Source of the DNA: DATKWV01 sp035529405
GTDB lineage: Bacteria; Planctomycetota; Phycisphaerae; Sedimentisphaerales; Anaerobacaceae
Direction: 5' to 3'
Assembly: GCA_035529405.1 (NCBI GenBank)
Contig: DATKWV010000049.1
Coordinates: 1 to 21,886, forward strand
DNA length: 21,886 nucleotides
In this document: in pieces, positions 9,901 to 15,601 of the stretch
How the letters are laid out: the number at the start of each line of letters is the position of its first letter
Numbering within the stretch: the stretch's first letter is position 1
Notes under the pieces: model-generated
Databases searched by the model: none
What the model saw: only the letters and a program-made list of their open reading frames with translations
Told to the model about the DNA's origin: nothing
Position numbers and translations under genes: made by a program

Positions 9901-11014
9901 TGCCGGCGGCGTCTGTGTCAACGTAAATAACGTCACAGGTACGGAATTCGTAAGCACCCATATCCACCGTGCCGTTGAAAATACGTGCATCCATTTTTAT
10001 ATCGTTGGGCTCACTTATACCGGTATTGTTGCCGTTATCAATGCAGGGGCTGCTGTAGAGAAGAGCCAGGCCATCGTCAGAGGTGGCAAAAAAGTTATCT
10101 GAGCCGTCTGCGTCGCTGGAATCGGCAAAATAGGGGTAGCTGTCGATATTACCGCCGCCATCGGTGCCGAAGCCGGAGTCCCAGTTAGCGCTACCGCCGC
10201 AGCCTTCTATGTCGCTGTAACTGACGGTGGCGAGGGCCCATTCGCTGGTAATGTCGATTTCACCGCCGGTATTATTCCAGAGGATACAATTCTTGATTGT
10301 TGCTGAGGTATATTCATAGACATAGACACCGCCGGTGTAAGTAGCGGTATTTTTCGCAAGTGTGCAATTTGTGAATTTTGCTGTGAGAAAGCCGTCATTA
10401 TACGCAGCGCCACCGTAAGCAGCCGCGCTATTACTGTAAAAAACACAATTGGTTAGATTGGCGTCGCTTTCGTAGTAGTTGTATATGCCGCCGCCGCAAC
10501 TGCTGGCCGAATTGTCATTGAAAACACAGTTAATACAGTTAATGATGTCCGGATCGGCGGAATAATTATAGATGCCGCCGCCGTTTGCTGCTGAATTTTC
10601 TGTAATGACGCAGTTTCTGATAGTTGGTGAAGTTGAATTGCAGTAGATACCGCCGCCACTAGCGGCTGAACCGTTCGTGATTGTAAAACCGGTAACTGTG
10701 GAATCGGCATCGCCGGAACTGAAAATAATGACACTGCCGGCGTCATTGCCGTCGATTACAGTAGATGCAACAACGTCGGCGTCGTTTGGGTCGGTGCTTG
10801 TTAAAGTAATCTTTTGGTCGGTAAAATTAAGGTTCTCATAGTATGTGCCCTCAGCCACCCTGACAATATCACCGTCATTAGCATCGTTGATTGCCTCCTG
10901 AATGGTAGCTGCATCGCCCGGCACATTTATTGTTGTCCCATAAGCCTGTTCAGCGGCGATAAACAAACCCACCCAAATCAGAACAATTCCCAAACCAGTA
11001 ATTTTTGTATTCAT
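6992..11014 (-). CDS. Secreted multidomain protein: two parallel beta-helix domains, glycosidase-like barrel, fibronectin III
   Basis: The start was set at the ATG at 11014 because AAGGAGG precedes it by 5 bases and a clean signal peptide follows (MNTKITGLGIVLIWVGLFIA...YG). The frame is open 32 codons further upstream, but those codons look non-coding. Mature protein: two beta-helix units at about residues 30-350 and 365-727. Both are rich in GGGIY, TIRNCVIT, NCTLAKNTATYTGG and SYSDIEGCGGS motifs, and each ends in a 'choice-of-anchor Q'-like motif (CIDNGN...DMGAYEF; CIDAANG...DMGAYEK). Residues about 940-1200 look like a TIM-barrel hydrolase: GIFVLFAFYDD, then LDGWYFDNADTG, where acidic residues sit at a strand end as in glycoside hydrolases. 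Residues about 1230-1340 resemble fibronectin III (SATITWTT...LTDLDPDTDYEFKI). An exported polysaccharide-binding or -degrading role is plausible but unproven. The TATATT at 11126-11121 could be its -10 box; it is weakly supported. Confidence 0.85.
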   Translation of the reverse strand: MNTKITGLGIVLIWVGLFIAAEQAYGTTINVPGDAATIQEAINDANDGDIVRVAEGTYYENLNFTDQKITLTSTDPNDADVVASTVIDGNDAGSVIIFSSGDADSTVTGFTITNGSAASGGGIYCNSTSPTIRNCVITENSAANGGGIYNYSADPDIINCINCVFNDNSASSCGGGIYNYYESDANLTNCVFYSNSAAAYGGAAYNDGFLTAKFTNCTLAKNTATYTGGVYVYEYTSATIKNCILWNNTGGEIDITSEWALATVSYSDIEGCGGSANWDSGFGTDGGGNIDSYPYFADSSDADGSDNFFATSDDGLALLYSSPCIDNGNNTGISEPNDIKMDARIFNGTVDMGAYEFRTCDVIYVDTDAAGNDDGTSWVDAYNDLQDALSNASSGDEIWVADGTYTPHASDPSVSFELVAGVAVYGGFDGIETDRSGRDWTENTATLSGDITEDNSCHVVKGANNALLDGFTITKGNANGSYPNNSGGGIYCSSASPTIRNCVITDNSAAYGGGICNYSADPDIINCVFSNNSATSLGGGMYTCDQSDANVTSSLFYANSATYGAAICADGFLTVKLTNCTLAKNTATYTGGVYINEYTSATIKNCIFWDNTGGEIDISNDYASASVSYSDIEGCGGSGGGWDSSFGTDSGGNIDNDPYFVNAADPDGKDNIFCTRDDGLMVGPNSLCIDAANGNVAAATDITGWPRIDIEDVNNTGTGDPNYVDMGAYEKFEYLRFGMEVVSVTTDANGITVVTTGTTYVLDSNGMDMYRRIDPNTNAIDNANSGKGRKVAELSFDPNLGTLSVYTYDKSKAVINSNTADFEFMSDSFFIITAKESLDVSHTNLIADAPWNAPLEPDDRGLDRMWTDGYGGSLHAMLSDSTKGEANNVDVNSTTITLTAGDKSAHMVFPPKTFDFEGLYDQNARPHVRFLHQESQMNEFTNDPDKMNLYKNNGFGIFVLFAFYDDREHPTVLDSGIMGYNITNPAAVQNFINAADANGFKVITYLTNPASSVWNYPAGHPLEGQHQDISVTLDWMRDFQDDCNLDGWYFDNADTGHLVDDYDFMRQVRTDVGVNGVIYHHDSVDVWSMTGGNYYTGYKGLRAIMVDVYVNYTLTGETGEIGWVDNPNDKYFRFYTSGYGMSQVYASLKQASNGKAAMSYEEIFRVIAQNLNGSQREREDTHVYWQSHFKPAYDIRKTEYLNDANVPFDPDVDWPLDGNSSDPNLNWFRLPTDINVIDVNSNSATITWTTGANSDSEVVYTNEEFENVWWYYKDANGKVHQPAGSEYDSNMVTDHSLTLTDLDPDTDYEFKIRSTNDTNDPPVIPGQIIWGYVGSFTTEP
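9035..10680 (-). repeat. Internal DNA-level duplication within the beta-helix gene
   Basis: The stretches 9035-9560 and 10115-10680 encode the two beta-helix units and are still clearly similar as DNA, offset by about 1.1 kb. They include an identical 41-base run at 9243-9283 and 10332-10372. The conservation of the core and divergence at the edges indicates a gene-internal duplication or later gene conversion. Confidence 0.8.
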
Positions 11015-11621
11015 TGTGACCTCCTTGTGAAAACAATTTATATAAACACCTTGCGCTGGCGTTTTGTAACAGCGACAAGCTACTCGATGAGGAAAACTTT
11101 CCCCCGTCACGCCCCGCTAAAATATACCCCAAACAAATCGTCCCCGAAAACTGCTTTTTTTCGACTTAAAACAGGTCGTAGTTACAAAAGAACAAGATTT
11201 TCTAAGTATGTCAACACTTAAATTAAAAAAGTGTGAAAAGTTTTTCGGAGAATTAAAGTTGTCCGCCTGCACCCCTGGGCGTTAGGTCTTAGGTGGCCCT
11301 ATAATATTTATCCGCCCCGGCGGATTCAACTAATAATCAATTGGTCAATAATCACTAATCAATTAAATCCCCCCCCGCCCTTGCCGCCAAAGAATAATAT
11401 TGTCTTAATCCCGCAAATTCATATAATTGCAACACAAGAGCTTGGACCCTCCTTCGTAAGGAATTGCTACGGAGGGCAGGCGAGTCTTTCGACTGGCTCA
11501 GGATAAATATTGAAGAAGCAACGGGAACTTGTTATACAGAAAGAAACTTCTCTGTCTTGCGGAGTTTTATACAGACTGTATAATCATTGTTATTACTTAG
11601 TCTGAAAAAGGAGAAACAGAT
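11015..11621. other. 607-bp intergenic region with repeat debris
   Basis: No convincing gene is present. It contains a perfect TTGACA on the minus strand (11214-11209) without a good -10 box. An inverted repeat ACACTT/AAGTGT lies at 11215-11235. AT-rich near-repeats around AATAATCAATT occur at 11331-11365, next to a run of eight C. A dispersed-repeat-like segment with an imperfect stem (CCCTCC...GGAGGG) lies at about 11446-11510. The promoter/operator of the microprotein gene sits at the right end. Confidence 0.5.
11532..11584 (+). promoter_or_regulatory. Promoter with palindromic operator-like site before the 35-aa microprotein
   Basis: A TATAAT (11579-11584) is preceded after 16 bases by TTGCGG (11557-11562). 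Overlapping the -10 box is a perfect 17-bp palindrome TTATACAG-A-CTGTATAA (11567-11583). The same half-site TTATACAG occurs again in direct orientation at 11532-11539, 35 bp upstream. Such an arrangement is typical of a repressor operator with an auxiliary half-site. The regulator is unknown. Confidence 0.5.
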
Positions 11622-11729
11622 ATGGGCGATAGTGGAAAAAGAGATAAAGGCAAAAGAGAACAACAGAAAAAGGCCCAGCTTACTCCAAAGGAAAAACGAA
11701 GATTGAAAAAAGAAAAGAAGAATAAATAA
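11622..11729 (+). CDS. Lysine-rich 35-residue microprotein
   Basis: The ATG at 11622 is preceded by AAGGAG at 8-base spacing, and the frame ends in TAA at 11729. The product starts MGDSGKRDKGKREQQKK and ends KEKRRLKKEKKNK, so nearly half its residues are Lys/Arg. It has no hydrophobic segment. From memory, very similar small proteins are annotated as hypothetical in unrelated bacteria, but I cannot confirm that here. The strong basic charge suggests contact with nucleic acid or the ribosome; this is inference. It has its own promoter with a palindromic site and is not in an operon with the next genes. Confidence 0.7.
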   Translation: MGDSGKRDKGKREQQKKAQLTPKEKRRLKKEKKNK

Positions 11730-11864
11730 TTGCCCAGCGGTGTCCGGTGCCCCGAAGTATTCCGGTGAATTCTCAGCAGAAAGCCCGCGACGAACCGCCT
11801 GGCGAGGCACAACCCCGCACTTGCCGCCTTTCAATTTACTATTTTCTATTGACGATATAGGATT

Positions 11865-11902
11865 GGAGATTGCCGCGTCGCTTCGCTCCTCGCAATGACG
11901 GG
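11865..11902. repeat. Dispersed repeat ('CGTCATTGCGAGGAGCGAAG' type)
   Basis: The minus strand reads CCCGTCATTGCGAGGAGCGA followed by AGCGACGCGGCAATCTCC. This is a widespread short intergenic repeat in environmental bacterial genomes (established from general experience, not checked here). Confidence 0.6.
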
Positions 11903-11974
11903 AAAAATGGATTCCCGCACCCACTTTCGCAGCTTTTGTTCCCCAGCGGCAATTTAGAGCGTGATTTTTACCGG

Positions 11975-11996
11975 ATATATGGTATAATTTAGTAAA
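11975..11996 (+). promoter_or_regulatory. Extended -10 promoter giving a probable leaderless transcript
   Basis: TGGTATAAT (the TG of an extended -10 plus a perfect TATAAT at 11983-11988) ends only 8 bases before the ATG at 11997. A start point 6-8 bases after the -10 would fall on or next to the start codon. No Shine-Dalgarno is present. The -35 region is weak, as often with extended -10 promoters. Confidence 0.6.
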
Positions 11997-12236
11997 ATGA
12001 AACCAATTAAAGGCGACAAGGGTCTGCTGGACAAAAACCGATTCAAAAAGTCACAGCAGGAAAAAAAACTGCGGCTGAAGAATCTGTCCGCCAGCAAGGC
12101 CCTGCAGCTCGAAGAGAGCCTTATCAGCTCCGAACTTATCCGGGAATGGCGACATAATTTCCCTCAAGACAATCCCGTCTGCCTGAAAATCGGCCTGAGC
12201 AAAAAAAATGAAAATTCTGCTGGAACATGTGTATAA
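11997..12236 (+). CDS. Small unknown protein paired with a nucleotidyltransferase
   Basis: The frame encodes 79 residues starting at an ATG 8 bases after a strong -10 box and overlaps the next gene by 29 bases in another frame, implying translational coupling. It is hydrophilic with a basic helical first half (RFKKSQQEKKLRLKNLSA), then an amphipathic stretch (ALQLEESLISSELIREWR). No signal peptide, membrane segment or cysteine motif is seen. I do not recognise the family. Small proteins encoded just before minimal nucleotidyltransferases are often partners or antitoxins; that role is inferred only from position. The last 10 residues lie in the overlap and may have little function. Confidence 0.6.
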   Translation: MKPIKGDKGLLDKNRFKKSQQEKKLRLKNLSASKALQLEESLISSELIREWRHNFPQDNPVCLKIGLSKKNENSAGTCV

Positions 12237-12765
12237 AAAGGTTGTGACCTTTCTGAACAGGAACAACTATAAGTATCTGATAATAGGAGGCATTGCTGCA
12301 GGTACGCTCGGCCAGCCGAGAGTCACCGGCGATGTAGATGTCGATATAGCACTAACACTCAGCGATCTACCTGATTTTTTAGATAACGCCAGGAAAGCCG
12401 GATTCAAGATTGCCAGAAAGAAATGTATCAGAAGCTCGGAACAAACCGGGACCTTTCAAATAAACTACGGGCATTTTCATATTGATTTCATCATTGCTTC
12501 TACCGACCTGGAAAACCAGGCATTTAAGAGAAGAAAGGCAATCAAGTTGTATGGTATAAAGGCATTTTTCCCTACCGCTGAAGATTTACTTCTATTTAAG
12601 ATTATTCCCGGGCGTAAACAGGATTTGTTAGACGCTGAGAACATCGTTTTGAGGCACAAAGACAAGCTTGATACAAAGTACCTCAAAACATGGGCTCGAA
12701 AATTATGCGACCAGGCCGAGGATATGAGGATATGGAATGAACTCAACAGTTTACTCAAAGATTAA
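12208..12765 (+). CDS. Minimal nucleotidyltransferase-fold protein (AbiEii/DUF6036-like)
   Basis: The 185-residue product begins with a short helix and then the nucleotidyltransferase signature: YLIIGGIAAGTLGQPRVTGD followed by VDVDIAL at about 23-48. It has the GG motif, an R-x-T element and the D-x-D-x-D-type acidic residues that bind metal in this fold. The second half matches the 'ED-L-L-K' region of related proteins (TAEDLLLFKIIPGRKQDLLD, about 126-145), with a helical tail. Family members transfer nucleotides to RNA or proteins, act as toxins in AbiE-like pairs, or lack activity; substrate cannot be read from sequence. It overlaps the preceding 79-residue gene, has no good ribosome binding site of its own and is probably coupled to it. 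Confidence 0.8.
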   Translation: MKILLEHVYKKVVTFLNRNNYKYLIIGGIAAGTLGQPRVTGDVDVDIALTLSDLPDFLDNARKAGFKIARKKCIRSSEQTGTFQINYGHFHIDFIIASTDLENQAFKRRKAIKLYGIKAFFPTAEDLLLFKIIPGRKQDLLDAENIVLRHKDKLDTKYLKTWARKLCDQAEDMRIWNELNSLLKD

Positions 12766-12783
12766 AACAGAATTCGTGTCCAG

Positions 12784-12807
12784 GTTGCCGGCCAATGTAC
12801 CGGCAAC
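12784..12807 (+). terminator. Terminator-like hairpin after the nucleotidyltransferase gene
   Basis: A perfect 8-bp stem GTTGCCGG/CCGGCAAC with an 8-base loop starts 18 bases after the stop codon. It is followed by GTTGGTTTGCTGTGGTTT, which is T-rich but not a clean run, so termination efficiency is uncertain. Confidence 0.45.
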
Positions 12808-12859
12808 GTTGGTTTGCTGTGGTTTAAAAAAATACAGCGTCAATACTTGTCCCGCTTGT

Positions 12860-12925
12860 CCTCCGAAGCATCAGCAAAGGAGGCTGCAGGGCCTGCCCTG
12901 AACACTATCGAAGGGTCGAAGGAGT
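12860..12925. repeat. Degenerate dispersed repeat before rpe
   Basis: This intergenic segment contains a small palindrome (CAGGGC-CT-GCCCTG) and CTGAACACTATCGAAGGGTC, resembling the repeat fragments at 6794 and 11480. It separates the accessory pair from the metabolic genes. Confidence 0.35.
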
Positions 12926-12940
12926 CAATAATCAATCAAA

Positions 12941-13606
12941 ATGCGATTGCCTAAAGCTGGAACAATCGAAATTGCACCTTCAATACTAAGTGCTGATTTT
13001 GCCAAGCTGGCTGACGAGTTGGCTCTAATCGAGTCTGCCGGCCTGAATATGGTCCACCTTGACGTAATGGACGGCCACTTTGTGCCCAACATTACCATCG
13101 GCCCGCCGGTCATCGCCAAGTTGCGCACGTACAGCGGGCTTGTTTTCGACAGCCATCTGATGATAACCGACCCCGCTGGATATGCACAGCCGTTTGTCGA
13201 TGCCGGCGCCGACCACATAACATTCCATATCGAGGTTGTTCCCGACCCGGCAAAGCTTATTCAAACATTACATAAGCTCGGTGTTACCGCCGGTATATGC
13301 CTTAATCCGGAAACACCCGTAGAGGCAATAAAAAACGTTGCACCACTTTGCGATATGGTCCTGGTTATGACCGTTCATCCGGGTTTCGGCGGACAGAAAT
13401 TCATACCCCAGGCAGCAAAAAAGATTGTCGAAATAAGAAAAATTGTCGGTCCCGACATCCGTATCGAGGTTGACGGCGGTATAGATGCCGAAACGGCGCC
13501 GATTGTCGCTGGCTATGGTGCCGATACACTCGTAGCAGGCCACGCCATTTTTTCAAAAAATGACCGTCTGGAAGCAATACGGGCCATTCGCCAGGCCTGC
13601 GGGTGA
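12941..13606 (+). CDS. rpe: Ribulose-phosphate 3-epimerase
   Basis: By family, this cytosolic TIM-barrel enzyme interconverts ribulose 5-phosphate and xylulose 5-phosphate in the pentose phosphate pathway. The 221-residue length is typical. Signatures seen: APSILSADF (12-20), VHLDVMDGHFVPN (38-50) with metal/catalytic residues His39 and Asp41, DSHLM with His72, VHPGFGGQKF (145-154) for phosphate/lid binding, and VDGGI with the second catalytic Asp178. All key residues are present. The ATG at 12941 lacks a well-spaced Shine-Dalgarno (GGAG lies about 16 bases away). It is the only in-frame start giving the complete barrel. accD follows 66 bp later on the same strand. Confidence 0.97.
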   Translation: MRLPKAGTIEIAPSILSADFAKLADELALIESAGLNMVHLDVMDGHFVPNITIGPPVIAKLRTYSGLVFDSHLMITDPAGYAQPFVDAGADHITFHIEVVPDPAKLIQTLHKLGVTAGICLNPETPVEAIKNVAPLCDMVLVMTVHPGFGGQKFIPQAAKKIVEIRKIVGPDIRIEVDGGIDAETAPIVAGYGADTLVAGHAIFSKNDRLEAIRAIRQACG

Positions 13607-13613
13607 TTTTTTC

Positions 13614-13641
13614 TGGTCATTTACCCTTTTTCTGATAAAAT
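13614..13641 (+). promoter_or_regulatory. Candidate extended -10 promoter for accD
   Basis: TGATAAAAT (TG plus TAAAAT at 13636-13641) lies 31 bases before the ATG at 13673, with TGGTCA (13614-13619) 16 bases upstream as a partial -35. RNA would start near 13648, excluding the TTG start at 13646 if this promoter is used. Confidence 0.4.
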
Positions 13642-13672
13642 CTCTTTGGTTTTTGCAGCGGATACGAATGCG

Positions 13673-14518
13673 ATGAGCAAAGATACTAAAAGCAAATGGA
13701 ACGGGTTTTCACTCAAACCCCGCAAGGAAATGCCGGAGGGGCTTTGGCTTAGATGTCCCGATTGCGAGCACATGCTTTATAAAAAGACCGTCGAGCAGAG
13801 CCTTAACGTCTGTCCGGAGTGTAATTACCATTTCCGAATCAACGCCGAGCTTCGAATCAAATACCTGGCTGACGAAGGTTCGTTCCAGCAGATTTCGCCC
13901 GATATGACCGCCGCAGACCCGCTGGGGTTCAAGTTCAGGGACAGCACATACAAGCAAAGGCTCAAAGCCGAGGAAAAAAAAACCGGTGCAAAAGAAGCAA
14001 TCCAAATCGGAAAGGCGTTTATCAAGGCAAGGGAAGTAATTCTCGGCGTCATGGAACCCAATTTCCTTATGGGCTCTATGGGTTATGTCGTCGGTGAAAA
14101 ATTCTGCATCGCCGTTGATAAGGCGATGGAGGAAAAACTGCCCCTGGTGGTTGTGTGCTGTTCCGGCGGCGCAAGAATGCACGAAGGTGTGGTAGCGCTT
14201 GGGCAAATGGCCAAGACCTCCGCCGCGATAGCAAAATTCAATGATGCCAAAGGTCTGTTTATTTCAATCCTCACGGACCCCACCACAGGCGGAGTCACCG
14301 CCAGCTTTGCCATGCTGGGCGATGTTATCATAGCTGAGCCAAAGGCACTTATCGGCTTTGCCGGCCCGCGCACTATCGCCGAAACAATCAAGATCCAGTT
14401 GCCCGACGGCTTCCAGACGGCCGAATTTATGCTCACGCACGGCTTTGTAGATATGATTGTGCACCGCAGTAATTTGCGCAGTGAAGTTGCCAGGCTTATA
14501 GATTACTGTCATAAATAA
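13673..14518 (+). CDS. accD: Acetyl-CoA carboxylase carboxyltransferase subunit beta
   Basis: By family, this subunit carries the zinc ribbon and part of the active site of the carboxyltransferase that makes malonyl-CoA for fatty acid synthesis, working with AccA, which is not in the window. Counting from the ATG at 13673 (281 residues), the zinc ribbon is Cys28-x2-Cys31-x15-Cys47-x2-Cys50 (RCPDC...VCPEC). The crotonase-like domain contains MGSMGYVVGEK, SGGARMHEG (the usual SGGARMQEG motif), TDPTTGGVTASFAMLGD and GFAGPRTIAETI, all as in the family. The frame extends to a TTG at 13646, but the extra nine residues are not conserved-looking and a promoter overlaps them. The Shine-Dalgarno is weak. 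The gene follows rpe on the same strand. Confidence 0.96.
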   Translation: MSKDTKSKWNGFSLKPRKEMPEGLWLRCPDCEHMLYKKTVEQSLNVCPECNYHFRINAELRIKYLADEGSFQQISPDMTAADPLGFKFRDSTYKQRLKAEEKKTGAKEAIQIGKAFIKAREVILGVMEPNFLMGSMGYVVGEKFCIAVDKAMEEKLPLVVVCCSGGARMHEGVVALGQMAKTSAAIAKFNDAKGLFISILTDPTTGGVTASFAMLGDVIIAEPKALIGFAGPRTIAETIKIQLPDGFQTAEFMLTHGFVDMIVHRSNLRSEVARLIDYCHK

Positions 14519-14590
14519 TCGGCGATTCGCTCGCTGTCTTTTGGAATTTGCACAGGTTCTCTGAAAACAAAACAACCGAGATACCCGACC

Positions 14591-15598
14591 ATGTCAAAAA
14601 AAAACACAGTAATGGCTGCGATACAACATAACCAAACCGATATCGTACCCTATAACATCGAACTTACCTCCGGGCTGCTTGCCAAAGTTACTCAGCATCT
14701 CGGCATTGACCAGGCAGGTTTCGGGCAGTATGCAGGTAATCATCTCCAAAAAGCCGACTGCAATACAGCCGGAACTTATATAAAGAACAATTTTTTCAGG
14801 GACGAGTTCGGCGTCGTCTGGGACCGCACCGGCGCCGATAAAGACATCGGCATTATTGACCACGTGCTGCTGCCGGAACCGTGTCTTGACAGCTTTGAGT
14901 TTCCACGCCCGGATATGAACAACGCAGCGGAAAATATCACGAAACTTGTTAATAACGGCACAGATACTTTCAAACTGGCCAAAATCGGCACCTGTTATTT
15001 TGAGCGGGCCTGGAGCCTCAGAGGTATGGAAAACCTGCTTATGGATTTTCTCCTCGAACCCGATTTTGCAAAGCAGCTTCTGGACGGCATACTCGAATAC
15101 AATTTGCAGATTATCGATACCGCCTTGAACTATGACATTGACGGGTTTTATTTTGGCGACGATTACGGCCAGCAGAACGGTTTGATTATGAGCCCCGAAA
15201 CCTGGCGCAAATTCATCAGGCCTGGCCTGGCGCGCATGTTTGAGAAAGTCAAATCCGCCGGGAAGGTCGTAGCCCTGCATTCCTGCGGAAACATCAGCCG
15301 GATTTTAGGTGATTTAATCGACATAGGCCTGGACATATACCAGACCGTTCAGCCGGAGGTCTATGACCTTAAAAAACTAAAAACCGATTTCGGCAATAAG
15401 CTTACTTTCTGGGGCGGTATAAGCACCCAGCAGACATTGCCGTTTGTTAGTCCTTTCGAACTGAAGGACATTGTCAAAAAAACCATCGCCATTATGGCCG
15501 ACAAGGGCGGTTACATCGCCGGACCCACCCACAGAATACCCGCCGATGTCCCCGTTGAAAACGTCATAGCCCTTGTCCAGGTATTGAAGGAGCAGTGA
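14591..15598 (+). CDS. URO-D superfamily protein (uroporphyrinogen decarboxylase/corrinoid methyltransferase-like)
   Basis: The 335-residue product has the fold signatures of the URO-D superfamily. These include a GDDYG segment at 189-193 with the following SPETWRKFIRPGLARM helix. The motif LHSCGN at 229-234 has His230 and Cys232 in the positions that bind zinc in MtaA/MtbA-type methylcobamide:thiol methyltransferases. QPEVYDLKKLK and TFWGGISTQQTLP follow. The true HemE signature (RQAGRY near the N-terminus) is absent, so this is probably not haem biosynthesis. Substrate is unknown; methyl transfer or demethylation is a family-level guess. The next gene is a paralogue beginning 3 bases after this stop codon, so they are cotranscribed and may form a heteromer or act in series. 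The start ATG has a weak ribosome binding site. Confidence 0.88.
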   Translation: MSKKNTVMAAIQHNQTDIVPYNIELTSGLLAKVTQHLGIDQAGFGQYAGNHLQKADCNTAGTYIKNNFFRDEFGVVWDRTGADKDIGIIDHVLLPEPCLDSFEFPRPDMNNAAENITKLVNNGTDTFKLAKIGTCYFERAWSLRGMENLLMDFLLEPDFAKQLLDGILEYNLQIIDTALNYDIDGFYFGDDYGQQNGLIMSPETWRKFIRPGLARMFEKVKSAGKVVALHSCGNISRILGDLIDIGLDIYQTVQPEVYDLKKLKTDFGNKLTFWGGISTQQTLPFVSPFELKDIVKKTIAIMADKGGYIAGPTHRIPADVPVENVIALVQVLKEQ

Positions 15599-15601
15599 AA
15601 A

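Larger units (their letters stand above)
11730..11996. other. 267-bp intergenic region
   Basis: No gene is supported. The opposite-strand open frame here reads partly as CEERSDAAISN, the usual conceptual translation of a known dispersed repeat, so it is not coding. The right end holds the promoter of the next gene. Confidence 0.5.

Noticed and set aside
11532..11924. 130-codon minus-strand frame
   Set aside because: Reads through a dispersed repeat (CEERSDAAISN) and antisense of the microprotein gene and its operator.
14594..15280. 228-codon open frame on the minus strand
   Set aside because: Shadow of the first URO-D gene; no motif and no ribosome binding site.
14591..15598. HemE (true uroporphyrinogen decarboxylase)
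   Set aside because: The N-terminal RQAGRY signature is absent and the metal-binding His-x-Cys of the methyltransferase branch is present.
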